From contig CALXAW010000080.1 in assembly GCA_944386375.1 (NCBI GenBank), forward strand, positions 1 through 6,125: DNA of 6,125 nucleotides, in the 5' to 3' direction. Below the pieces are notes generated by a model. It did no database searches and was not told where the DNA came from. It saw only the letters and a program-made list of their open reading frames with translations. The position numbers were made by a program, and so were the translations under genes. Origin of the DNA: an uncultured Clostridia bacterium. Its GTDB lineage: Bacteria; Bacillota; Clostridia; TANB77; CAG-508. Shown one piece after another: positions 1 to 6,125 of this stretch; position 1 is the stretch's first letter, and every line of letters starts with the position of its first letter.

Positions 1-1694
1 CTATAGTATTATATTTTATATACAATACATTTGTAGCTTACTGCTTAAGCATAGTAAAAATACCATGTAACTTAATTTCGTTTACAATAATAAATACAAT
101 AATTATATTTTTACTTGCATTTAACATATTTGTCAAAAAAAGAACACAAAAATATTATATAAAAGCTATAGACATAGTTGCAGTAGTCATATTATTAGTT
201 ATTACAATAGCAATAGGTTATAAGCAATATGGATTTCCATTGAACATAAAGTATACAACAACAGACCCAGCAGTTCATTACATGGCAGCTAAAAAGTTTT
301 ACGAAAATTCAACATTATTATCAAATGTAGAAAAAGACACATTATATGATTTTAAAACATTTATGCCAGCATCATATGTAAACACAGGACTTTTATTTAA
401 AGCATTTGATGGATTTATAAATTACTTAGATTTTTATAAAATATATATTATATTTGACCTAATATGCCTATTTATGATGGCAGCAACATTTTACATTATG
501 GTTATAAGCTTTATGAAAAGAAAATCATTCTACATATTTGGTTTAGTTGGAGCAATTATATATGCATTAGGTTATCCAGTAGATGTATTAACATATGGTT
601 TTGCATATTTAGGTATGGGAGTACTTATAATAAATGCAATGATTGCAGTATGTAAGATGTTTGAAGAAAAAGAAGTAAATATACATATTTGCAAAGTTAT
701 TTTAGCAATGCTTGCATTTGGACTGTTCTTTTCATATTACTTATTTATGCCAGTTATATATTTAAGTATAGGAATATATTTTATATTTTTATATAAAAAA
801 GGAAAATACATAATTTCTAAAGAAACGGTAATTACAATTATACAAACTCTAGTAATTCCTTGTATACTAGGATGTATATATTTTATATTACCAAGTTTGC
901 TAGGAAATGGCGAAAATTATGAAAATGCAATAGCATCAGAAGGAGCAATATATAGAAACCTATATGGTAATTTTATATTTTTTATACCATTTGTGTTACA
1001 TTACTTAATAACATGTATAAAAAACAAAAAAATAACATTAGAAAATGCAATACTAATCATTTTACTAATATTTATGTTAGCATTATTCATATTAGGAATG
1101 AAAGATAAAGTATCTTCATATTATTTTTATAAAAATTATTACATATTATGGAGTATTGTTATATATATTTTTATATGTGAATTATACCAATTATCTAAAA
1201 AAGATATAACATTACCAATAGCTGTACTTAGTACATATGTAGTACTAATAGTATTTACAGTAACTGGTCTAGATAAAAAAATATATAATAAAAACTATAT
1301 GTGGGGACAAGAAAATGTAAGTAATACAGTAACTAATATATATCAATTTAATTTAGACAAATTAAATAAAAATAATATAACATTTACAAACCAAGAAATG
1401 CAAATAATAAAAAAATTATATGAAATAATACCAATGGAAACACCAGTATGGATTGTAGATGCAAAACTAGAACAACTATGGTTTTATTCAATAACAGAGC
1501 AAACATGTCATAATAGCTTAGACGGCTTCTATTTAGAAGACTATATAGACATTTCGGCATGGAATAATAAACAATGCGAATACTTAATATATTTTAATTC
1601 TACAGACTATTGGCATGCAAACAAAGAACAAATATTAAAAGACACAACAACAATCTTCGAAAACGAATATGGGGGAATAATCAAAAACAATTAA
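1..1694 (+). CDS. Multi-pass membrane protein, GT-C glycosyltransferase-like, 5' truncated by window edge
   Basis: The frame is open from the first complete codon at position 3 to the TAA at 1692-1694, giving at least 563 residues. A TTG at 240 is the first start-like codon but it is not the true start: the 79 codons before it are open and encode about three further hydrophobic helices (near residues 1-18, 23-44 and 55-72). Numbering from position 3, roughly nine or ten more membrane segments follow up to about residue 425, then a polar C-terminal tail of about 135 residues rich in Asn, Tyr and Trp. After the third helix comes a polar loop with the motif TTTDPAVHYMAAKKFY, and a later loop reads SSYYFYKNYYILW. 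An acidic residue in an early outer loop plus a many-helix core and a soluble tail is the layout of GT-C enzymes, which use lipid-linked sugar donors. That assignment is inference, since no catalytic motif is conclusive. A flippase-like or O-antigen-type membrane protein is possible. The small DMT-like gene follows closely and may be its partner. Confidence 0.85.
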   Translation, partial: IVLYFIYNTFVAYCLSIVKIPCNLISFTIINTIIIFLLAFNIFVKKRTQKYYIKAIDIVAVVILLVITIAIGYKQYGFPLNIKYTTTDPAVHYMAAKKFYENSTLLSNVEKDTLYDFKTFMPASYVNTGLLFKAFDGFINYLDFYKIYIIFDLICLFMMAATFYIMVISFMKRKSFYIFGLVGAIIYALGYPVDVLTYGFAYLGMGVLIINAMIAVCKMFEEKEVNIHICKVILAMLAFGLFFSYYLFMPVIYLSIGIYFIFLYKKGKYIISKETVITIIQTLVIPCILGCIYFILPSLLGNGENYENAIASEGAIYRNLYGNFIFFIPFVLHYLITCIKNKKITLENAILIILLIFMLALFILGMKDKVSSYYFYKNYYILWSIVIYIFICELYQLSKKDITLPIAVLSTYVVLIVFTVTGLDKKIYNKNYMWGQENVSNTVTNIYQFNLDKLNKNNITFTNQEMQIIKKLYEIIPMETPVWIVDAKLEQLWFYSITEQTCHNSLDGFYLEDYIDISAWNNKQCEYLIYFNSTDYWHANKEQILKDTTTIFENEYGGIIKNN

Positions 1695-1729
1695 TATACC
1701 TTAAGAAGGGAAGAGATAAAATTGGAAAT

Positions 1730-1735
1730 AAGGAG
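1730..1735 (+). promoter_or_regulatory. Ribosome binding site AAGGAG favouring the ATG 1746 start
   Basis: AAGGAG lies 10 nt before ATG 1746 and inside the eight-codon extension that would exist if translation began at TTG 1722. A competing purine stretch (GAAGGGAAGAG, 1705-1715) lies before the TTG, so both starts could be used. The stronger consensus and the ATG tip the choice to 1746. Confidence 0.5.
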
Positions 1736-1745
1736 TAATTGGACC

Positions 1746-2105
1746 ATGAAAATTATTTTAGTAATAATATATTTAATATTAACAGTAGCAGGTTTAGTAT
1801 TTATGAAGCTTGGAGGAAACTCAGGCGAAATAGCAGTAAAAGAAGGAATATTTAATTTTAATATAAGCTTAATTAGTGCATTAGGATTTCTATGTTACCT
1901 ATGTAGCTTTTTGTTATTTACAAAAATAGTTTTAATGTTTGACCTAAGTTACATTATGCCAATAACAACAGGAATTGTGCAAATACTAACACTTGTAGCA
2001 TCATACTGTATATTTAAAGAACATATGAGTGTACAATCTGTAATAGGAGCATCAATAGTAATAATAGGAATTATACTTATGAACTGGAACAAAGCGGCAA
2101 ACTAA
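1746..2105 (+). CDS. Small four-helix DMT/EamA-like membrane protein (SMR-fold)
   Basis: This encodes 119 residues from ATG 1746, with hydrophobic helices near residues 2-20, 39-58, 69-90 and 96-113. The C-terminal half (LSYIMPITTGIVQ, a CIFKEHMS turn, then an IIGIILMNW helix) matches the second half of EamA/SMR-type transporters. Length and helix count fit the small multidrug resistance fold and the ArnE/ArnF flippase subunits. When aligned by eye on the LMK end of EmrE helix 1, the position of the essential Glu14 is Thr13, so proton-coupled drug export of the EmrE type is unlikely. A role in moving a lipid-linked sugar or another small lipid, linked to the upstream GT-C-like gene, is inference. 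The start is ambiguous: TTG at 1722 would add eight residues, including a Trp. I prefer ATG 1746 because AAGGAG lies 10 nt before it and the helix then begins directly with MKII, as is typical of the family. It lies 51 nt after the upstream gene and 38 nt before miaB, with no terminator seen. Confidence 0.85.
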   Translation: MKIILVIIYLILTVAGLVFMKLGGNSGEIAVKEGIFNFNISLISALGFLCYLCSFLLFTKIVLMFDLSYIMPITTGIVQILTLVASYCIFKEHMSVQSVIGASIVIIGIILMNWNKAAN

Positions 2106-2131
2106 CAAAACAAAACAACAAACTAATTATT

Positions 2132-2136
2132 GGAGG
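2132..2136 (+). promoter_or_regulatory. Ribosome binding site GGAGG for the TTG start of miaB
   Basis: GGAGG ends 7 nt before TTG 2144, an ideal spacing. No ATG lies in frame upstream, and the next in-frame ATG is at codon 33, already inside the conserved LTMGCRLNENDSE motif. This fixes TTG as the initiation codon. Confidence 0.8.
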
Positions 2137-2143
2137 AACTAAT

Positions 2144-3562
2144 TTGAAAACAATAGAGCAAATAAACACACAAAAAGAATACATAAAAAAAGTAAAAAAC
2201 GAAAACCAAAATAAAAATTTACATTATTCAATATTAACAATGGGATGTAGACTAAACGAAAACGACTCAGAAAAACTATGTGGTATGTTAGAACAAATGG
2301 GATATACAAAAACAGAAAACTTCGAAGATGCAGACATATGTGTATTCAACACCTGTTGTGTTAGAGAAAATGCAGAAGACAAGCTATTTGGCAAACTAGG
2401 AGAACTAAAAAAAATAAAAGAAAAAAAGGGCACAATAATAGCAATAGGTGGTTGTATGATGCAAGAAGCACATATGGTAGAAAAAATAAATAAATCATAT
2501 CCATATGTAGACATAATATTCGGAACACATACACTACATAAACTTCCAGAAGACCTATACAAAGTATTAGAAAACAGAAAAAAAGTAAGAGACATATTAG
2601 ACATAGACGGCGAAGTTTACGAAAATTTACCAATAAAAAGAACAAGTAACATACAAGCAAATGTAACAATAATGTATGGTTGCAATAACTTTTGCAGTTA
2701 TTGTATAGTGCCATATGTACGCGGAAGAGAAAGAAGTAGACACCCAAAAGACATAATAGAAGAAATAACAAAACTAGCACAAGAAGGATATAAAGAAGTA
2801 ACATTACTTGGCCAAAATGTAAACTCATATTTGCGTTCAGAAAAATGGAAAGAAAAAGGACAAGACTGGAACGGAATAAACTCATTTGCAACACTACTTC
2901 GTGCAATAAATAAAATAGACGGAATAGAAAGAATCCGTTTTGTATCTCCACACCCAAAAGACTTTACAGATGATGTAATAGAAGCAATACGAGATTGCAA
3001 CAAAATATGTAAACTAATACATTTGCCACTTCAATCAGGAAGTACAAATGTATTAAAACTTATGAACAGAAAATACACAAAAGAACAATACTTAGAACTA
3101 GTGCAAAAAATGAAAAAGCAAATACCAAATGTAGTATTTACAACAGACATAATAGTAGGATTCGCAGGAGAAACAGAAAGTGACTTTGAAGACACACTAG
3201 ATGTTGTAAAAAAAGTAAAATTTGAACAAGTATTTATGTTTATATACTCAAAAAGAGTAGGAACACCAGGAGCAAAAATGGAAAACCAAGTACCAGAAGA
3301 AATAAAGCACAAAAGATTTAACAAACTAAAAGAACTAGTAGAAAGTCAAATAGAAGAAAACAACAAAAAATACATAGGAACAATACAAAAAGTTTTAGTA
3401 GAAGGAAAAAGCAAAAACAACCCTAAAATGCTAACAGGAAGAACAGAAAGCAATAAAGTAGTAATATTTGAAGGAAAAGAAGAATTAAAAGATAAAATAA
3501 TAGATATACAAATAGTCTCAGAACATATGTGGTACCTTAGAGGAAAAGTAATTAGTTGCTAG
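2144..3562 (+). CDS. miaB: tRNA-2-methylthio-N6-dimethylallyladenosine synthase MiaB
   Basis: MiaB is a radical-SAM, iron-sulfur enzyme that adds a methylthio group to C2 of i6A at tRNA position 37, after MiaA has prenylated the base. It acts in the cytosol and improves codon-anticodon pairing and reading-frame maintenance. The 472-residue protein is full length for the family. In order: a Lys/Asn-rich N-terminal extension (about 1-27); the MTTase domain with cluster cysteines C35 (TMGCRLNENDSE), C71 (NTCCVRENAE) and C104 (IGGCMM); the radical-SAM core with the CxxxCxxC site C180, C184, C187 (YGCNNFCSYC) followed by VRGRERSR; LLGQNVNSY at 221-229; LIHLPLQSGS at 291-300; TTDIIVGFAGET at 333-344; and a C-terminal TRAM domain (about 408-470) for tRNA binding. 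RENAE and GQNVNSY separate MiaB from the paralogues RimO and MtaB. C71 is followed by a second Cys, so NTCC is a variant of the commoner NTC plus a small residue. The gene starts with TTG and stops with TAG at 3560-3562. Confidence 0.97.
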   Translation: MKTIEQINTQKEYIKKVKNENQNKNLHYSILTMGCRLNENDSEKLCGMLEQMGYTKTENFEDADICVFNTCCVRENAEDKLFGKLGELKKIKEKKGTIIAIGGCMMQEAHMVEKINKSYPYVDIIFGTHTLHKLPEDLYKVLENRKKVRDILDIDGEVYENLPIKRTSNIQANVTIMYGCNNFCSYCIVPYVRGRERSRHPKDIIEEITKLAQEGYKEVTLLGQNVNSYLRSEKWKEKGQDWNGINSFATLLRAINKIDGIERIRFVSPHPKDFTDDVIEAIRDCNKICKLIHLPLQSGSTNVLKLMNRKYTKEQYLELVQKMKKQIPNVVFTTDIIVGFAGETESDFEDTLDVVKKVKFEQVFMFIYSKRVGTPGAKMENQVPEEIKHKRFNKLKELVESQIEENNKKYIGTIQKVLVEGKSKNNPKMLTGRTESNKVVIFEGKEELKDKIIDIQIVSEHMWYLRGKVISC

Positions 3563-3684
3563 TTGAGGCATAATTACAATTTTGGCGTTGTCGAAATGCA
3601 TTTATAACGCAGTCACGTACACCAAGTACGCTCCTTTGCCTTATAAATACATTTCTCCTAGCCAAAATTTAATTCTGCCTCAAC
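3562..3684. repeat. 123-nt imperfect nested palindrome (MITE-like or structured element)
   Basis: The outer arms are 3562-3586 and 3661-3684. Both end in GTTGAGGCA/TGCCTCAAC and pair over 24 positions with one mismatch and one bulged C. Inside, after a small internal loop (GTTGTC opposite TCCTA), GAAATG-c-ATTTATAA-c-GCA (3593-3611) pairs with the complementary stretch of 3635-3655 with two mismatches. After a second internal loop, CGTAC (3616-3620) pairs with GTACG (3626-3630) around the loop ACCAA. G+C is about 38% (47 of 123), higher than the surrounding genes. No transposase or ORF lies inside. There is no T-run directly after the right arm (the nearest is TTTT at 3694), so it is not a canonical intrinsic terminator, though the hairpin could still affect transcript ends. 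Candidates are a miniature inverted-repeat element, a REP-like extragenic palindrome, or a structured RNA. The palindrome is directly visible; its class is inference. Confidence 0.85.
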
Positions 3685-3711
3685 AGAGAGTAACTTTTCT
3701 GAGATAAACCT

Positions 3712-3740
3712 TTGATTATACGCTAATTGCAAAATTTAAT
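3712..3740 (+). promoter_or_regulatory. Possible sigma-A promoter for mutS
   Basis: TTGATT (3712-3717) and TTTAAT (3735-3740) are separated by 17 nt. They match the -35 consensus at four of six positions and the -10 consensus at five of six. Transcription would begin about 3746-3748, leaving a leader of roughly 25 nt before the mutS start. In DNA this AT-rich such matches arise by chance, so support is modest. The position just after the palindrome makes it plausible. Confidence 0.35.
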
Positions 3741-3758
3741 TATGAATCAAACAGAGAG

Positions 3759-3763
3759 AGGAG
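3759..3763 (+). promoter_or_regulatory. Ribosome binding site AGGAG of mutS
   Basis: AGGAG ends 9 nt before ATG 3773, within a purine run (AGAGAGAGGAGAAA). It supports ATG 3773 as the start, and the protein then begins directly with the usual short MutS N-terminus (YSPMMQKYLETK). Confidence 0.8.
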
Positions 3764-3772
3764 AAATAATAA

Positions 3773-6125
3773 ATGGGAGAAAAAGCAACATACTCACCCA
3801 TGATGCAAAAATACTTAGAAACAAAAGACCAATATCAAGACTGCATCTTATTTTATAGACTAGGAGACTTTTACGAAATGTTCTTTGATGACGCAATAAC
3901 AGCATCAAGAGAACTAGAAATAACACTAACAGGAAAAGAATGTGGTCAAAAAGAAAGAGCACCAATGTGTGGTGTTCCATACCATGCTGCAGAAACATAT
4001 ATAGCAAGACTAATAGCAAAAGGCTATAAAGTAGCAATATGTGAACAACTATCAGATCCAAAAACAACAAAAGGCATGGTAGAAAGAGGAGTAATACGTG
4101 TAGTAACACCAGGAACAATAATAGAATCAAACATGCTAGAAGAAAGAAAAAACAACTTTATAATGTCAATATTTAAAACAGGAATATATTTTGGTATAAG
4201 TTTATGTGATGTATCTACAGGAGAATTTTACAGTTCAGAAATAAAAGAAACAAACAACTTTGCAAGTTTACTAGACGAAATAGCAAGATTTAACCCAGCA
4301 GAACTTGTTGTAAACAGTATGATGTATGACTGCAAAGAAGAAATAAAAACAATAAAAGAAAGATTTGGCATATACATTACAAAATTCGAAGACGAATATT
4401 TTACATTAAATTGCGAAAAAATCAAACAACAATTCAACTTAGTAGACAATAATTCTAAACAAATAGAAAATATAGAAGAAAAGCAATTAGCAGTAGCATC
4501 AATAAATGCACTTTTAGAATACTTAAACCAAACACAAAAAACAAACCTAGAACATATAAACAAAATTATAATATACAACATATCAAAATATATGTCATTA
4601 GACATAAATGCAAGAAGAAACTTAGAAATAACCGAAAAGCTAAGAGACAAAACAAAAAAAGGCACATTACTTTGGGTATTAGACAAAACATCAACATCAA
4701 TGGGAGGTCGTCTATTACGCAGATGGCTAAATGACCCACTAATAGACGTATGCGAAATAAACAATAGATTAAACGCAGTAAAAGAACTAAAAGATGAAGT
4801 AATGCTAAGAGGGGACATAATAGACAGCCTAAAAAAAGTATATGACATAGAAAGACTAGCAGGAAAAATGGCATATGGTAGTGCAAATGCAAGAGACATG
4901 ATCTCATTAAAAAACTCATTAGCAAAATTACCAGAAGTAAAAACCACACTATCAAACTGTAAAAGCAATTTACTAAAAAGCATATACGAAAATATAGACG
5001 AACTTCAAGACATATATACATTAATAGAAACAGCAATAGTAGATGACCCACCAATAGGAGTAAAAGAAGGTGGGCTAATAAAACTAGGATATAATCCAGA
5101 AATAGACGAACTAAAAAAAGCAGCGACAGAAGGAAAAAGTTGGATAATAAAAATAGAAGCAGACGAAAGAGAAAAAACAGGCATAAAAAACCTAAAAGTA
5201 GGATTTAATAAAGTATTTGGATATTACATAGAAGTTACAAAATCAAACTTATCACAAGTACCAGAAAGATTTATAAGAAAACAAACATTAACAAATGCAG
5301 AAAGATTTATTACAGAAGAGCTAAAAAGCATAGAAGACAAAGTTTTAGGAGCAGAAGAAAGAGTAATAAATGTAGAATATGATGTATTTGTAAAAATAAG
5401 AGACGAAATATCTAAAAATATAAAAAGACTACAAAAAACAGCAACAGCAGTTTCAACACTAGACGTACTCGCATCATTTGCGCAAGTAGCAGAAGACATG
5501 AACTACTGTATGCCACAAGTACAAGACAATGGAATAATAGACATAAAAGACGGAAGGCATCCAGTAATAGAAAAAATGTTACCAACAGGAAGTTTTGTGC
5601 AAAATGACACATATCTAGACAAAAACGAGAACAGACTAGCCATAATAACAGGACCAAATATGGCAGGTAAATCAACATATATGAGGCAAGTAGCACTAAT
5701 TACATTAATGGCTCAAGTAGGAAGCTTTGTACCAGCGCAAGAAGCAAAAATAGGTGTAGTAGACAAAATATTTACCAGAGTAGGAGCCTCAGATGACCTA
5801 AGTATGGGTCAAAGTACATTTATGGTAGAAATGATGGAAGTAGCCACAATACTAAAAGAAGCAACAGCAAACAGTTTAGTAATACTAGACGAAATAGGAA
5901 GAGGAACATCAACATATGACGGGCTTTCTATTGCGTGGGCAGTAGCAGACTTTATAGCAAATAAAGAAAAATGCGGAGCAAAAACACTATTTGCAACACA
6001 CTACCATGAGCTAACACAATTAGAAGAAGAACTAGAAGGCGTAAAAAATTACCACATAGCAGTAAAAGAAAAAGGAGAAGACATAATATTTTTAAGAAAA
6101 ATACTAAGAGGCGGAACGGACGAAA
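3773..6125 (+). CDS. mutS: DNA mismatch repair protein MutS, 3' end beyond window
   Basis: MutS binds base mismatches and small loops as a clamp-like dimer and recruits MutL in an ATP-dependent way to start repair of replication errors. The frame is open from ATG 3773 to the last base, giving 784 residues with no stop; typical MutS is 850-900, so about 70-110 residues are missing only because the window ends. The mismatch-binding domain carries GDFYEMFFDDA with the Phe-x-Glu pair at F33 and E35, the residues that stack on and contact the mispaired base. The connector starts around VVTPGT (110-115), and the lever/clamp region includes FGYYIEVTKSN (about 482-492). DGRHPVIE (593-600) opens the ATPase domain, with Walker A GPNMAGKST (627-635), signature LSMGQSTFMVEM (about 677-688), Walker B LDEIGRGTST with D706-E707, and the H-loop ATHYHEL with H743. 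The sequence ends at RGGTDE, which continues as SYGI in the family. All catalytic motifs look intact. This is MutS1, not MutS2, which lacks the N-terminal mismatch domain. miaB lies upstream, an arrangement common in Clostridia. Confidence 0.97.
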   Translation, partial: MGEKATYSPMMQKYLETKDQYQDCILFYRLGDFYEMFFDDAITASRELEITLTGKECGQKERAPMCGVPYHAAETYIARLIAKGYKVAICEQLSDPKTTKGMVERGVIRVVTPGTIIESNMLEERKNNFIMSIFKTGIYFGISLCDVSTGEFYSSEIKETNNFASLLDEIARFNPAELVVNSMMYDCKEEIKTIKERFGIYITKFEDEYFTLNCEKIKQQFNLVDNNSKQIENIEEKQLAVASINALLEYLNQTQKTNLEHINKIIIYNISKYMSLDINARRNLEITEKLRDKTKKGTLLWVLDKTSTSMGGRLLRRWLNDPLIDVCEINNRLNAVKELKDEVMLRGDIIDSLKKVYDIERLAGKMAYGSANARDMISLKNSLAKLPEVKTTLSNCKSNLLKSIYENIDELQDIYTLIETAIVDDPPIGVKEGGLIKLGYNPEIDELKKAATEGKSWIIKIEADEREKTGIKNLKVGFNKVFGYYIEVTKSNLSQVPERFIRKQTLTNAERFITEELKSIEDKVLGAEERVINVEYDVFVKIRDEISKNIKRLQKTATAVSTLDVLASFAQVAEDMNYCMPQVQDNGIIDIKDGRHPVIEKMLPTGSFVQNDTYLDKNENRLAIITGPNMAGKSTYMRQVALITLMAQVGSFVPAQEAKIGVVDKIFTRVGASDDLSMGQSTFMVEMMEVATILKEATANSLVILDEIGRGTSTYDGLSIAWAVADFIANKEKCGAKTLFATHYHELTQLEEELEGVKNYHIAVKEKGEDIIFLRKILRGGTDE

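Noticed and set aside
240..242. TTG 240 as the start of the first gene
   Set aside because: The frame stays open upstream to the left edge and encodes hydrophobic helices continuous with the protein. No Shine-Dalgarno box precedes 240, so the gene is simply cut by the window.
464..655. Small plus-strand open frame of 63 codons inside the first gene
   Set aside because: It lies out of frame in the large membrane-protein gene, with no ribosome binding site and a composition typical of a frame-shifted shadow.
2121..2144. Direct repeat AACTAATT on both sides of the miaB ribosome binding site
   Set aside because: It is eight AT-rich bases in an AT-rich spacer, expected by chance. It has no symmetry suggesting an operator.
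2361..2957. Long Leu-rich open frame on the minus strand inside miaB
   Set aside because: It is antisense to highly conserved MiaB motifs. The A-rich coding strand produces T-rich, stop-poor complementary frames that read as Leu/Phe/Ser-rich pseudo-membrane proteins. It has no ribosome binding site or recognisable domain.
3562..3684. CRISPR repeat or tRNA gene in the miaB-mutS spacer
   Set aside because: There is only one palindromic unit with no spaced direct repeats, and the fold is a single long hairpin, not a cloverleaf with a T-loop motif.
3562..3700. Classical intrinsic terminator after miaB
   Set aside because: The hairpin is much longer and more interrupted than usual, and no U-run follows directly. 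The nearest TTTT lies about 9 nt beyond the right arm. Partial termination cannot be excluded.
4228..5054. Overlapping minus-strand open frames of 251 and 162 codons inside mutS
   Set aside because: Both are shadows of the mutS frame, which is unbroken and carries all expected motifs. Their composition is that of reverse-complemented Lys/Glu/Ile codons.
2144..6125. Possible recoding of TGA as a sense codon, given the very low GC
   Set aside because: No in-frame TGA, TAA or TAG interrupts miaB or mutS, and conserved Trp positions use TGG, so the standard bacterial code fits.

Overview
The window is very AT-rich (roughly 70% or more A+T by eye). Its coding strand is dominated by A-ending codons (ATA, AGA, CTA/TTA, AAA, GAA). 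It carries clear Shine-Dalgarno boxes, a TTG start and standard stop codons. Together with a clostridial-type miaB followed by mutS, this points to a low-GC Firmicute, most likely an uncultured gut-type member of Clostridia. I cannot name a species. Every real gene I can see lies on the + strand.

Layout: (1) Positions 1-1694 hold the 3' part of a large multi-pass membrane protein. Its reading frame is open from the left edge, so the true start is outside the window. It has about 12-13 hydrophobic segments, an Asp-bearing loop after an early helix, and a C-terminal soluble tail, which resembles the GT-C glycosyltransferase layout. (2) Positions 1746-2105 (alternative start 1722) hold a four-helix small DMT/EamA-like membrane protein. 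It lacks the membrane Glu of EmrE-type drug exporters. (3) Positions 2144-3562 hold miaB, the radical-SAM tRNA methylthiotransferase, which is complete and starts with TTG. (4) Positions 3562-3684 hold a 123-nt imperfect nested palindrome whose first base is the last base of the miaB stop codon. It looks like a MITE-like or structured repeat. (5) Positions 3685-3772 are a short leader with a possible promoter and a good ribosome binding site. (6) Positions 3773-6125 hold mutS, which runs off the right edge after 784 codons.

Working together: the first three genes are separated by only 38-51 nt (27 nt if the earlier start of gene 2 is used), with no terminator visible between them. They could be co-transcribed, although the two membrane genes probably serve envelope or lipid-linked sugar chemistry and have no obvious link to tRNA modification. 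miaB and mutS are housekeeping neighbours, as commonly seen in Clostridia, where mutL and miaA often follow. Here the palindrome and the possible promoter separate them, so mutS may be transcribed partly on its own.

I did not find a new defence or mobile system. The most interesting object is the palindromic element at the miaB stop codon. The second is the membrane-protein pair of uncertain function upstream of miaB.
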